NCBI RefSeq assembly: GCF_026651875.1
Contig: NZ_CP104068.1
Span: 1-64,000 of the forward strand
Length of the DNA: 64,000 bases
Direction: 5' to 3'
DNA from: Alicyclobacillus fastidiosus
GTDB lineage: Bacteria > Bacillota > Bacilli > Alicyclobacillales > Alicyclobacillaceae
Shown here: positions 33,391-42,238 of the stretch, piece after piece
Position numbering within the stretch: the first letter of the stretch is position 1
Layout: every line of letters starts with the position of its first letter
Program-made: the position numbers and the translations under genes
Notes under the pieces: generated by a model
The model's input: only the letters and a program-made list of their open reading frames with translations
Database searches by the model: none
What the model was told of the DNA's origin: nothing

Positions 33391-34815
33391 ATGTTAGTGA
33401 ACGAGATATTACCGGTCGCGCCATTTCTTGCAAATCGATATCTCAGCAGACAACAGACTAAGCGTGTTGCATCTAAGGGTGAGGTGAATTTCAGTAAAGC
33501 GATTGAGGGGCTAAAGAAGTATCTAGAGAATAAAAACGACACAAGTTCTATGGCCTATCTTGAACGGAAAAAAGCGGCCATTATTGGTGAACCAGCAGCC
33601 AAACAGTTTTTTATTCAGATGATTCATGAGTTTCTAAGGGATAGTCCACAATACCAAAACACTAGGTACCCAAGTTATTACCCAAATCTCCAAGAGGCAT
33701 TATTTCAGCATCATTTAGGTTTTGGCCCTATGAGTGTGTGGTTTGCGAATCCGACGGAGTCAGCATTGGTAAACGGGACTCAAATCCTATTCGGTGTAAA
33801 AGGGAGGAATACGAAGGTACTACAACCCTTTGCGTATGACTCCATTACGCAGGTGGAGAAACTAATCCGTTCGCTCACACTTAAGGATAATAGCCAACAG
33901 CTCGATGTCACAAATAATTGGACACAGGTGGATATGTATGATGGGACGCGTGTCACTATTTTTCAACCACCTCTATCCGAAACCTATGTCCTGATATTTA
34001 GACAGTATCTATTTAAGGAATACACATTTGAACATGAAGCAGAATTGCGTACGATTCCATCTGATGCTGTCCAATGGTTCAAATACTTAAGTCAGTTAAT
34101 GCTTTCAACACTGACTACAGGAATCCGTGGTAGTGGGAAAACTACCATGATCAAAGTAATTGCCGGTGCGCGTAACCCCCAATACGGTGTTGTGACGGCG
34201 GAAGGCGGTACGTTTGAAGCGCATATGAAACGTGATTTCCCAGAGAGAGCGGCCTATATCATTGCCCTTAAAACGGAACTTGATCAGATGGACGATTTAT
34301 TTCCGGCCTTTGTAAGGGCAGATGCTCACTATATTATGATTCCCGAAATCCGCAGCCGAGAGGCTGACCTGGCCGTGAAATCTAGGGAACGCGGTAATGG
34401 ATGGCTTGGCAGTTATCACAGCCCATACGTGTATAATATCCCGCTTGAGTTTGCGGATTTACTCCTTGAGGACCAACCAAATCGGAACCATCATTCGGCC
34501 TACGTTCGCGCTGCTCAGGCTATTGATGTAGCAATCACTATGTGGGAAGACCCGAGTGGAAGAAAAATCGTTACCGGTGTCTACGCCTATGAATATGAGC
34601 CTGAAACAAAGTCATTTAGCGTGACTACTTGGATGAAGTACAACCGTACAAAAGACAACTGGACATTTCACTCCGAAATGCCGCTATACATGTCAGAGCG
34701 ACTTCAGGACACTTATCCAGAGGTACTGGAGCTGTTCCTTAATGAGTTTCAGCACCTTGCAGAAAAGTACCCGTTTACTGGCCAAGCTGTGCGAACGGTT
34801 CAGATTGGGGGGTAA
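33391..34815 (+). CDS. TadA/CpaF-like secretion ATPase
   Basis: Motor ATPase for pilus assembly, 474 aa. Walker A GIRGSGKTTMIKV near residue 245; the Walker B-like segment YIMIPEIRSREADLAV departs from the usual VGEVRGGEA but keeps the glutamate; an arginine-rich IRSREADLAVKSRERG follows. An N-terminal domain of about 200 residues precedes the core. Located between the CpaE-like and TadB-like genes, as in Tad loci. It could alternatively be a VirB11-like component for the T4SS, but gene order favours Tad. Confidence 0.85.
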   Translation: MLVNEILPVAPFLANRYLSRQQTKRVASKGEVNFSKAIEGLKKYLENKNDTSSMAYLERKKAAIIGEPAAKQFFIQMIHEFLRDSPQYQNTRYPSYYPNLQEALFQHHLGFGPMSVWFANPTESALVNGTQILFGVKGRNTKVLQPFAYDSITQVEKLIRSLTLKDNSQQLDVTNNWTQVDMYDGTRVTIFQPPLSETYVLIFRQYLFKEYTFEHEAELRTIPSDAVQWFKYLSQLMLSTLTTGIRGSGKTTMIKVIAGARNPQYGVVTAEGGTFEAHMKRDFPERAAYIIALKTELDQMDDLFPAFVRADAHYIMIPEIRSREADLAVKSRERGNGWLGSYHSPYVYNIPLEFADLLLEDQPNRNHHSAYVRAAQAIDVAITMWEDPSGRKIVTGVYAYEYEPETKSFSVTTWMKYNRTKDNWTFHSEMPLYMSERLQDTYPEVLELFLNEFQHLAEKYPFTGQAVRTVQIGG

Positions 34816-34818
34816 TCC

Positions 34819-35802
34819 ATGTTTCCAGCTTTAGATGTGCTCATTCGTTTAATCCTTTTTACCTGCGCAATTGTGGGTGCGGTAATGCTGTTTCAGGGAG
34901 CGTGGAGCGGTGTATACCGGGGATTTCGACGCGCCTACTACGGTGCTAATCAACGTCGGATGCTCCGAGTGAGTAGAGGATTTGGTACACAGCAGTCCAA
35001 AGCCAGTGAGAGTTACATATTTTCATCGATCACAGTACACCTAGAAAACGTCCTGCATGCAACGCTCAAAGGGAAATTGCAGACAGTCTCTAATTTTCTC
35101 CTGTTCTCGTCGAGTGTCGCTGGTGTGAGTTTTATACTATTTTTTGTACTCATTCATCGCGTAGGCGACGCACTATTACCGGCTCTTTTAGCTTTGTTTG
35201 CACCGTATTTGGTACTTCTTGTGAGGAGATATCATGTCGGTATCAATAACAGTTATGAGATTGTCGAATCGATTAACATACTGATCCCGGCCTACCGCCG
35301 AGAGCACAAAAGTATGATTCACGCACTCTCATCTACCGTTGAGAAGCTACCTCCTGGTCCAATCCGCCGAGCGTATGGACGTTTGGTGGATCGACTTAGT
35401 GATTACGAAACGCCTGAAGAAGCTCGCCTGGCCTTAAGACGTTTTGTCGCTCAACTCGGGACTACATGGGCAATTCAAATGGCTAACGACATTGAACATG
35501 CCATTATGGACGGAGTCGATGTGGAGTATAGCCTTGTAGCGATGCACACAGAGATGCAAGAAATACAGGATGCCCTTAAGGATCAGAAACTCGACCGTGC
35601 AGACAGTCTACTGGTTGCGATTGTGCCATTCTTCTTCTGGCCAGCATTAATGCAGTTTTTCTATATGCGGATTTCCCACAACATTTATTACTACCAGTTC
35701 GACAATCCAGAGGGTTTTAGGTGGTTCTTGATTACTGTCGTTTGCACAGTTGGCTCGTTTATTATTGGTCTTATTTTCTACAAACCGAAACAGGATGTGT
35801 AA
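34819..35802 (+). CDS. TadB-like inner-membrane platform protein
   Basis: A 327-aa T2SSF-fold protein: one N-terminal membrane helix (VLIRLILFTCAIVGAVMLF), a pair around residues 90-137, a large cytoplasmic helical domain (SMIHALSSTVEKLPPGPIRR), and two C-terminal helices (LLVAIVPFFFWPALMQFF, FLITVVCTVGSFIIGLIFY). Directly follows the ATPase with GGGGGG as ribosome site. Partner of the TadC-like gene next to it. Confidence 0.78.
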   Translation: MFPALDVLIRLILFTCAIVGAVMLFQGAWSGVYRGFRRAYYGANQRRMLRVSRGFGTQQSKASESYIFSSITVHLENVLHATLKGKLQTVSNFLLFSSSVAGVSFILFFVLIHRVGDALLPALLALFAPYLVLLVRRYHVGINNSYEIVESINILIPAYRREHKSMIHALSSTVEKLPPGPIRRAYGRLVDRLSDYETPEEARLALRRFVAQLGTTWAIQMANDIEHAIMDGVDVEYSLVAMHTEMQEIQDALKDQKLDRADSLLVAIVPFFFWPALMQFFYMRISHNIYYYQFDNPEGFRWFLITVVCTVGSFIIGLIFYKPKQDV

Positions 35803-35818
35803 TGGAGGATAGGGGAAT

Positions 35819-36673
35819 ATGGACTACATCGGGTACCTAATGGTGGCTGTAGGGACCGTTACAAGTGCTACGATTTTCTTTTATACAGTGCAGTCTGAAT
35901 ACCAACGGGCAAAGTTCAGAACCCGTATTGCTAGTTCCTGGAATGTCGCGCGGCATCGCACGAGAGAACGACTTAACGATGAAAAGTTGGATTCATTGTT
36001 ACTACAAGCGGGATTCAGTTTTCGAGCGCCTGTTTATAGCTACTTTCGCTTGCTATTTACTGCTCTTTTATTGGTTACAGGGATACTTAGATGTATGCTC
36101 GATCACGATACAATGTTCATTTTGTTGCCAGTACTGTCGTGGGTTGCTTTGGAGTATCGCAGGCCATTTCCGATGTATTATGGCTTTCAAGCCTTTCAAA
36201 AGGCCGCAGCCTTGAAGCGAAATCGGAGTTTGTATTTGCTTTATCGGCTCGTATACCAAGAGATTTTAGCGTTTCAGGATGCACCACGAAGTGTAAACGA
36301 CATGTTGGAACGACAGATTCCAAGGGTACCTGAGCTGCGTATTTTCCTCACTAAACTTTTAAATAATTGGGTTGATCAACCCCTTGAAGCACTGCGTGTA
36401 TTTGGTGATGAGATTGGTACCAAACAGTCGGTTTTATTTGCTCAAATGCTATCTGATATCGTACAAGGTGGCCCTCAGATTGCCATTGACATCTTCAAAA
36501 AGAATCAGGAAGGATTTCGTACTGACCGTGTCGAGACTTTCAAAGCAATGAAGAAAAATCGGGCACTATTAGGCACAGCTTTGACACTCATTGGTTTTAC
36601 TGTCGTCAGTTACGACATTAACATGGTTATTCAGATTTATAGTCAATATTTAATGCAATCAAGCATGTCTTGA
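35819..36673 (+). CDS. TadC-like inner-membrane platform protein
   Basis: A 284-aa membrane protein paired with the TadB-like gene. Helices near residues 5-25, 68-112 and at the C-terminus (ALLGTALTLIGFTVVSYDIN), with a central cytoplasmic helical region (FAQMLSDIVQGGPQIAIDIF). The order ATPase-TadB-TadC is characteristic. GGAGGATAGGGG precedes the ATG. Confidence 0.75.
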   Translation: MDYIGYLMVAVGTVTSATIFFYTVQSEYQRAKFRTRIASSWNVARHRTRERLNDEKLDSLLLQAGFSFRAPVYSYFRLLFTALLLVTGILRCMLDHDTMFILLPVLSWVALEYRRPFPMYYGFQAFQKAAALKRNRSLYLLYRLVYQEILAFQDAPRSVNDMLERQIPRVPELRIFLTKLLNNWVDQPLEALRVFGDEIGTKQSVLFAQMLSDIVQGGPQIAIDIFKKNQEGFRTDRVETFKAMKKNRALLGTALTLIGFTVVSYDINMVIQIYSQYLMQSSMS

Positions 36674-36698
36674 CCCGTAAATATATACTTGCTATAAA
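36670..36698 (+). promoter_or_regulatory. promoter of the pilin-like genes
   Basis: TTGACC (36670-36675), 17-base spacer, TATAAA (36693-36698), overlapping the stop of the TadC-like gene. The spacer contains ACCCGTAAATATATACTTG, nearly identical (18 of 19) to a sequence in the topB promoter region, so the two units may share a regulator. Confidence 0.7.
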
Positions 36699-36734
36699 AT
36701 GAACACGGTAATAAAATATGGTAGGATGATAAAA

Positions 36735-36884
36735 ATGAAGCAAGTAATCGTCGGAATGCTGTTAATGGTTGTATTTGCCGGAATTGTTGTCTCAAACGTT
36801 CAATTTGGAAGTCGGCAGAGTACAACCATAGGGCAAGGTGGGGCCAATTCTATTCAACATGTTGTGAATCTGGCTACTCGATGA
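36735..36884 (+). CDS. small pilin-like protein 1
   Basis: A 49-aa protein: short basic start, one hydrophobic helix (VIVGMLLMVVFAGIVVSN), then a polar tail (GSRQSTTIGQGGANSIQH). Size and position after TadB/TadC fit a Flp-type pilin, but a classical cleavage motif was not identified. TAGGATGA lies six to seven bases before ATG 36735; starts at 36699 and 36726 are possible. Confidence 0.5.
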   Translation: MKQVIVGMLLMVVFAGIVVSNVQFGSRQSTTIGQGGANSIQHVVNLATR

Positions 36885-36897
36885 AGGGGGTGAGGCA

Positions 36898-37059
36898 GTG
36901 AACGGTGTAGCAGCAGGTATTATCGGCGGAATTCTGCTCTTGGTGGCCGCAGTAGTGGGCGTATCCGCCAATAACTCGTGGTCTGGTGGTCAGCAGGGTG
37001 CAGTACAAAATTATACTTCATCGCAAATTACAACTTCAGAATCACAGACTGGGCAGTAA
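36898..37059 (+). CDS. small pilin-like protein 2
   Basis: A 53-aa protein beginning at GTG with GAAGGGGG upstream. One helix with Gly-rich start (VAAGIIGGILLLVAAVVGVS) and a polar Gln/Ser/Thr tail (YTSSQITTSESQTGQ). It resembles protein 1 in layout. Two tiny hydrophobic proteins in tandem before the TadE-like genes suggest a major and a minor pilin, by inference. Confidence 0.5.
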   Translation: MNGVAAGIIGGILLLVAAVVGVSANNSWSGGQQGAVQNYTSSQITTSESQTGQ

Positions 37060-37081
37060 GAAGTGAAGGAGGGATGAGCTT

Positions 37082-37462
37082 GTGCGAGATGTTATTATCG
37101 TCGTCTTGTTGTATTTTGGGTTGCTGTCGTGGAACTATCAGCCCTATATGGATGAAATTAATGGGGTGCGCGAGCAGTATCTCCAAACCGTAGCTTCTAC
37201 GGCCATCTCCGAGGCGAAGATTAAAGGATACTTCACAAGCTCAGACCTCAGCAATATTCAAAGTAATGTTGCGGAACATCTAGGATTCTCAGTAGGGGAG
37301 GTTACGATAAACGGAACCACAACGCCGATGACACGTGGTGAAGAGCTGGATTTATCCATATCTGTACCAAGTCACATTAATCTATTTTCATTGAGTCCAT
37401 CAACGAATCAAGTCACTTTGAAGGCAACAGCAAGTGCAGATAGCGAGGCCATTTTGACATGA
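37082..37462 (+). CDS. TadE-like pseudopilin
   Basis: A 126-aa protein with an N-terminal membrane helix (VIIVVLLYFGLLSWNYQP) and a periplasmic-side beta-rich domain (GFSVGEVTINGTTTPM). GTG start eight bases after GGAGGG. Overlaps the next gene by four bases. Layout and context match TadE/TadF minor pilins, which form the tip; sequence resemblance is weak. Confidence 0.55.
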   Translation: MRDVIIVVLLYFGLLSWNYQPYMDEINGVREQYLQTVASTAISEAKIKGYFTSSDLSNIQSNVAEHLGFSVGEVTINGTTTPMTRGEELDLSISVPSHINLFSLSPSTNQVTLKATASADSEAILT

Positions 37463-37947
37463 AGTGGGTCATGATGGCGATTTTTTTAGTTATAGTACAA
37501 TTTACTGCACACGAGACGGTAATGAATACAAACAACCAGGAATTTGCGTACCAACGGATCGTGGATGCAATGCAGTTTGCGACTCAGGATGCAGTAGAAC
37601 AAGTTGAGCCTACGAGCGTTGCAAACGGCGAGCCGATATTTGATACAGAAGCTGCGGATGCGGTGTTTAGGGGTGACCTAGCCAAAAACCTGCAACTTGA
37701 CCCAATAACGTTATCTCCGCAACCGAATACAATTCTCAAGGATACACCAGTAATTCTGAAGGAGCAGTTTATTGATTGGAGTAATGCAACTTTCCCATAC
37801 AATTACACTGACCCTTCGGGTTTTAATGTCACTCTGACAGAACCTAGTATCGTTTATGAGGTACAGTTTACGATTCCAAGTCTAACGTCTAACGTTCAAC
37901 CTTTTACCATCACCATTCCGGTGGTGCAAAGCTATGACGGAGATTGA
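37459..37947 (+). CDS. TadF-like pseudopilin
   Basis: A 162-aa protein with an N-terminal hydrophobic segment (WVMMAIFLVIVQFTAHETV), a helical region (AYQRIVDAMQFATQDAVEQV) and a beta-rich C-terminus (IVYEVQFTIPSLTSNVQPFT). Last gene of the Tad-like operon. No prepilin peptidase gene is seen in the window, so one would have to come from the host. Confidence 0.55.
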   Translation: MKWVMMAIFLVIVQFTAHETVMNTNNQEFAYQRIVDAMQFATQDAVEQVEPTSVANGEPIFDTEAADAVFRGDLAKNLQLDPITLSPQPNTILKDTPVILKEQFIDWSNATFPYNYTDPSGFNVTLTEPSIVYEVQFTIPSLTSNVQPFTITIPVVQSYDGD

Positions 37948-38066
37948 GTAGATAGAAGTGGGTGCGGAGATGGTGCGGGGTTATTTCTTTGCACCGATTA
38001 TGTCGATTATCGTCGATAATATTCCGTACGTTTGTTCGGTTTTAACTGCCAAAAATTTGGGTATCG

Positions 38067-38300
38067 TGGTATAATATACTAAATTGAATCGCACGGTTCG
38101 GGCATAAAAACGGCCACCAAAAGTGCTAGTAACACCTTTGGTAGCCTAGCCCCTCTCAGACTTCACCTGAGAGAGACTTGAGGCTATTTTAGCTTGGTTT
38201 GCTTATAGCCTCAAGACCCACGTCCATCCTTTTTTGTAAATGACAGCCGGACGTCTCTCAGAGCTTATCTGGGGGCGCTCCGGCTGTTGCGGTTTTAGGA
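38067..38300 (+). promoter_or_regulatory. promoter and long structured leader of the 38311 gene
   Basis: Extended -10 TGGTATAAT at about 38067-38075, preceded by the palindrome CCAAAAATTTGG. The roughly 220-nt leader can fold into hairpins: CCAAAAG / CCTTTGG, CTCTCAG / CTGAGAG, CTTGAGGCTAT / ATAGCCTCAAG followed a little later by six T, and CAGCCGGA / TCCGGCTG just before the ribosome site. CTGAGAGAGAC can pair alternatively with the later GTCTCTCAG, so mutually exclusive folds exist. No known riboswitch recognised. Confidence 0.5.
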
Positions 38301-38310
38301 GGCAAAATTG

Positions 38311-38550
38311 ATGGATATCAACAGGAATGAATTGAAAGAGAACGTATTTCTCGACACTCGAAATGTCTTAGAGGTATTTGCAAAACTTGGTCCTGAAGAA
38401 GCTGGAATGTATGTGTTGCTAGCTGCGGTGGAACAGCCTATAAGCCTCACAAGACTCTCTGAGTGGAGCCACCTGTCAAGGGATAGAGTAACTACATTAT
38501 GCAGTCGACTTGGGATGCTTCAGTTGGGCATCGAACCACCCACCGTCTAA
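38311..38550 (+). CDS. small winged-helix-like protein, paralogue 2 of 3
   Basis: A 79-aa protein aligned with the genes at 11528 (-) and 59731 (-): LDTRNVLEVFAKLG, MYVLLAAVEQPISLTRLSEW, DRVTTLCSRLGMLQLGI. It is the most divergent of the three. AGGAGGC lies eight bases before ATG 38311. A long structured leader precedes it. It may control the surface-protein genes downstream. Confidence 0.6.
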   Translation: MDINRNELKENVFLDTRNVLEVFAKLGPEEAGMYVLLAAVEQPISLTRLSEWSHLSRDRVTTLCSRLGMLQLGIEPPTV

Positions 38551-38579
38551 ATCAATAGAACTAAATTGGAGGTCTTGCA

Positions 38580-39944
38580 ATGAAAATTAAAGCTTTTGCT
38601 ACTCTTGTTGTTTTATCCAGCGGTTTGTTTGCTGTGACGTTCGCTTCACCGGCTGTCGCACATGCGGCTACTTCTGCTCACTCCATGCAGAAATCTGTGA
38701 TCATTCTTAATGGCGAGGTGTTTTCTATTCAGTACAAGTTTGTTGGTGCTTCACCGGCGACCACGTACATGCCGATTTACTACGTTCAGCAGCTCATCAA
38801 TAAGGTTCTCGGCATAGACTCATCCAGTGATGTCTGGAATGGTAAAGAACATACGTGGTCACTTACGGTGTCCAGTGCGACTCCAAGCGAACTTTCAAGT
38901 GGTTCAGGGGCAAAAATCTCCGTTAACGGTACTGTCATCGAGGATGCGCCGACTATTGTCGACGTTGACCCAGCTTCCGGAGTGCAAACTACATTCATGC
39001 CGATATGGTACGTTCAACAATTGCTCAACCAGATTCTAGACCTGACCAGTGGGACGGATGTATGGAACGGCGGTGCATCTACGCCAACTTGGACCATCAC
39101 AACAACTGCGACCGGTTCTCAGGAAACGCAATCATCTATGGCTACCGCGATGTGGAATGTCCTAGATGCTGCGAGCTGGGACGTGAACAGTCACCCAAGC
39201 ATTTCTGATTCAGGCATTACCCCAAGCTCCACGGTTCCAGCAACAGCTGGCGACGTAGCAACGTGGCTAGAAGACTGGGCAGCGAATTCTAAAGGGTACG
39301 ATGCTCACCCGTACAACAATGACAATGACATAAGCTACCGTCCATGGTCCTTACAGTACGAGGCATCTCAGGATGCTTTTACATGGGCCAACATAAACGG
39401 ACTTTTCCAAGGTACGAGTCTTTCACAATCCAGCTCCTTAGTGTCGAGTAGTAACGCAACGACCATAATAAGCAACCTTAAATGGTGGGTTAACGGGTAC
39501 AAAACGCTGAGTAATGGGTGGGTAGAGTTACATATCCCCTTTTATTCAAACTATGAAAATTGGCAGAACGTCGCGAGTGGAGCCTTTACGCAGTCGCAAT
39601 ATGACCAGCTTATGACGGACATTGACACGTATTATGACCAACTTGAAATTAAGCCATCTGGTTCAGAGCTGAGCGTTAAACTTCCTGACGCCTCAAGTAG
39701 AAATTTGGTGTGGCAAGTTGTTGATGGAACGTATGCTTGGGGATATTCACATGGTACAAGTGGTACTGGGTATCACGGTGGCAACACCCTTTCCGTGACA
39801 AATAAAGGGCCAGGAATAAGTATTCGCTTGGCTTCTTTGAATTATGAAGCCCAGGGAACAGTGATCGATTACACCAATTCAAGTGGAGAATTGAACTTTG
39901 GTAAGCCATATGACACCGCAAACTTACAATTTCCAAACGGATAA
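38580..39944 (+). CDS. secreted protein with duplicated copper-amine-oxidase-N-like domain
   Basis: A 454-aa exported protein. Signal peptide with cleavage near AVAHAATS. Residues 40-175 hold two similar units (TYMPIYYVQQLINKVLGID, TFMPIWYVQQLLNQILDLT, each followed by DVWNG and an extended strand), like the stalk-type domains repeated in secreted proteins of Alicyclobacillus and relatives. The rest is an unrecognised extracellular region ending in a beta-rich part (GTSGTGYHGGNTLSVTNKG). Good GGAGG site. Likely surface-exposed, upstream of the giant adhesin. Confidence 0.7.
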   Translation: MKIKAFATLVVLSSGLFAVTFASPAVAHAATSAHSMQKSVIILNGEVFSIQYKFVGASPATTYMPIYYVQQLINKVLGIDSSSDVWNGKEHTWSLTVSSATPSELSSGSGAKISVNGTVIEDAPTIVDVDPASGVQTTFMPIWYVQQLLNQILDLTSGTDVWNGGASTPTWTITTTATGSQETQSSMATAMWNVLDAASWDVNSHPSISDSGITPSSTVPATAGDVATWLEDWAANSKGYDAHPYNNDNDISYRPWSLQYEASQDAFTWANINGLFQGTSLSQSSSLVSSSNATTIISNLKWWVNGYKTLSNGWVELHIPFYSNYENWQNVASGAFTQSQYDQLMTDIDTYYDQLEIKPSGSELSVKLPDASSRNLVWQVVDGTYAWGYSHGTSGTGYHGGNTLSVTNKGPGISIRLASLNYEAQGTVIDYTNSSGELNFGKPYDTANLQFPNG

Positions 39945-39963
39945 TCAAAAGGAGATAGTCTAA

Positions 39964-40597
39964 GTGGTAAAAAAGGCGGCTATCCTTACGGGGTTAGGGC
40001 TTGCTGGGCTTGCGTCCCTTGTCACTTTGGGCATTGTTACGGAGACGGCATTAGCTTACACTGCATACCCTAGTTCGACACAATTGGGCTACGGTGTCTT
40101 TGTGAAATCAAATGGAACATACCAAATTGACGGTGGGGACCAAGTTTTAATGGATGCTCCAGGATACTCTGGTCTTAACGGGCAGCAGACAAACATTATG
40201 AAGACGTACGGGGTAGTTGATAGCGACTCCCAAGGAGAGTGGGAATTCGCTCAGGCAGACGTTCTAGGTCAGGATGCAAACAACGGCTATCTATTGGTTG
40301 GGAACACAGAGGCAGGATCAAATAACGTCTCTGATTGGATAACCCGTTTAGGTGGTAACCCAACGTATGTTAACGAGTATCTGACTGAAAACGGATGGAG
40401 CGACATTACGGGGCAAGACAGAACAAACTTTAATACGTTTCACTTTGCCTCCTTTGCTGCAATCGTAACGGCATGCGGTGCATCTGTTACAGAAAACGAA
40501 GTAACTGCAACGGGTGAAACAGACGCGGATGGAAATCCTGTGTACCAATCCGTCAGGCACATTCAGACCACAAACCCGCCGACCGCAGACAGTATAA
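39964..40597 (+). pseudogene. giant repeat adhesin, 5' part (split by IS1182-type element)
   Basis: N-terminal portion of a very large secreted protein. Signal peptide GLAGLASLVTLGIVTETALA, then an unrecognised domain (LMDAPGYSGLNGQQTNIMKT, ending TNPPTADSI). The frame runs into the IS at 40598. Joining 40597 to 42239 restores the frame (TADSI followed by SVSNAGSSS), showing that this and the next two parts were one gene of about 1,570 codons. Confidence 0.85.
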
Positions 40598-42233
40598 GAG
40601 GTTGTCCGAAAAGCATCCGATTCGAGTAAATGTCTAGCCAAATACATGAATACAGGCTTCCTGATATGGGATAAGTTTACTTGGTAATTTGGTGAATGCC
40701 TCCGTATGGGAACACATTGCCTGCTCACCCTTGAAAATGGGCGCACGAACCCCTTGTCAGTAACATTGGCTTTTGTTTATTTTCCAGGTTCTGCTTGCCT
40801 ATGCAGCGATATCGAGTTTCAATTGCTCGGCCTGGACTGTATACATTTGTGTAATTCGCTCTATGTGGTCATCAGGCAGCATGGTCTCTCGAATGTGACC
40901 TATCCTCGCCTGCATGAGCTGGAATATATCCTGCATGGTGAAGAAGGACTGTACTCGTTTGTTTGTTCGTACAGGCACCTTCTTGTGTTTCATAACTGTT
41001 GTCAACTCATTGGACTCTTGCGCAAAGGACAGCTCAATCTGCCTTCTGAAATCAAGCATCTGGGCATGCAGCATGGTGCCTTGTGGCACCGGGCCGTATG
41101 CAATCGGTTTGTCGTCAAAGGAAAATTCGAATTGCCTGCTGCATACCCCGGATAGCGGGCATGACTGGCATTTCTCTGAGTCCCCACGAAACCAGGAAGT
41201 GGCCGTTTTCCAGTCAAAGCCATCCCAAATCAGTCGTTCGCCTTGTTCGCACTCAGGTTGCCCATGTTCATTACATTCCTCTGGCATCACCATACCACTG
41301 CGAAACCCTGTAACCACAGCCATACTGTGTTTGTGGTATGCCTCCTTCTGGTCATCCGCATCTATGTAACCCATGTCGGCAACGAGATACTGAGTGCGCA
41401 TTTCGTTAATCTGCCGGAGTTTCTCTATCAGTGGAAGCATCACTCGAATGTCGCCCACATTCGCAGGCTTAAGGATAGACAACAAGGCCACAGGTCCTTG
41501 AGATGTTCTTACTGCAATCGAGTGCTTCCGGTAACCAACGAAGAAACGGTTCTGGTTCACCTTGCTGCGCTGTGCCCCATAGGTGGCGTCCGGGTCAGAA
41601 AACGTTTTTTCACATGTGCAAACTGACTTAACCTCACAATCGCAGCGTTTTTTCTTGTATCCGTTGACATTGGCGTAAATCGGACGAGAGTCAATAGCGG
41701 CGAGGGTGTCCTGGATGAATCCCTCCATGTGAATGGATTGACGTATAAACTCGTCACGAATTTGTTCGAATACGTCCGGCCCTACTTTGTTACGGAAGTC
41801 ACTCAGGCTCTGGTGTGACGGAACCTTTGCTGGATTGGGTACACCGATGAAGCTGCGCCACGCCTGGTTCTTTGGGTCTCGCAACTGTTTGCACAATTGA
41901 CGGAATGAGGTAATCTCCGGCCTAGTGAAATACAGATAGTGCATCCGGAAATAGGCGATTGGAGATGCGGGTCTGCGTCCTCTCTTGTCGTACAGGGGTC
42001 CGACGAGCAGGTCCAGGAATGAGTCGTCAATGTGATCTACGTAATCAACGAGTTCGGGGTCGAAGCCAAGCGTGTTATAATAGGCGTATGGAAGCAGGTC
42101 TAACTGCAAATCTATGGAAAAACGCACCTCCAGAACTGGAAAATTTGACGGCTGGATACCTTCAATTTTACCAGTTTTGCGGATCGGTGCGTTTTGCTAT
42201 TTACTCAAAATTGCGGGCTTTTCGGACACGCTC
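40598..42233. mobile_element. IS1182-family insertion sequence
   Basis: About 1.64 kb with one transposase on the minus strand. Inverted ends GAGGTTGTCCGAAAAGC and GAGCGTGTCCGAAAAGC (17 bp, two mismatches). TATAA is duplicated on both sides (40593-40597 and 42234-42238), indicating a 5-bp target duplication. It interrupts the adhesin gene. Confidence 0.88.
40799..42127 (-). CDS. IS1182-family transposase
   Basis: A 442-aa DDE transposase. N-terminal DUF772-like region (YFRMHYLYFTRPEITSFRQL), first Asp in LAAIDSRPIYANV, second in YLVADMGYIDADDQ, and a C-terminal zinc-type cysteine set (CQSCPLSGVCSRQFE). A further Cys cluster occurs near residues 157-168 (RCDCEVKSVCTCEK). Intact; AGGTGCG precedes the start. 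Confidence 0.92.
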   Translation of the reverse strand: MRFSIDLQLDLLPYAYYNTLGFDPELVDYVDHIDDSFLDLLVGPLYDKRGRRPASPIAYFRMHYLYFTRPEITSFRQLCKQLRDPKNQAWRSFIGVPNPAKVPSHQSLSDFRNKVGPDVFEQIRDEFIRQSIHMEGFIQDTLAAIDSRPIYANVNGYKKKRCDCEVKSVCTCEKTFSDPDATYGAQRSKVNQNRFFVGYRKHSIAVRTSQGPVALLSILKPANVGDIRVMLPLIEKLRQINEMRTQYLVADMGYIDADDQKEAYHKHSMAVVTGFRSGMVMPEECNEHGQPECEQGERLIWDGFDWKTATSWFRGDSEKCQSCPLSGVCSRQFEFSFDDKPIAYGPVPQGTMLHAQMLDFRRQIELSFAQESNELTTVMKHKKVPVRTNKRVQSFFTMQDIFQLMQARIGHIRETMLPDDHIERITQMYTVQAEQLKLDIAA

Positions 42234-42238
42234 TATAA

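Noticed and set aside
33391..34815. VirB11 ATPase for the T4SS
   Set aside because: Its neighbours are CpaE-, CpaB-, TadB- and TadC-like genes, which fits TadA/CpaF; Gram-positive T4SSs usually lack VirB11.
38090..38300. Fifth copy of the 187-nt element
   Set aside because: It shares AGACCCACGTCC and GGTAGCC with copy C but in the wrong order and without the invariant CTCCTTATCCTCCC and GTCCGGTACCG blocks.
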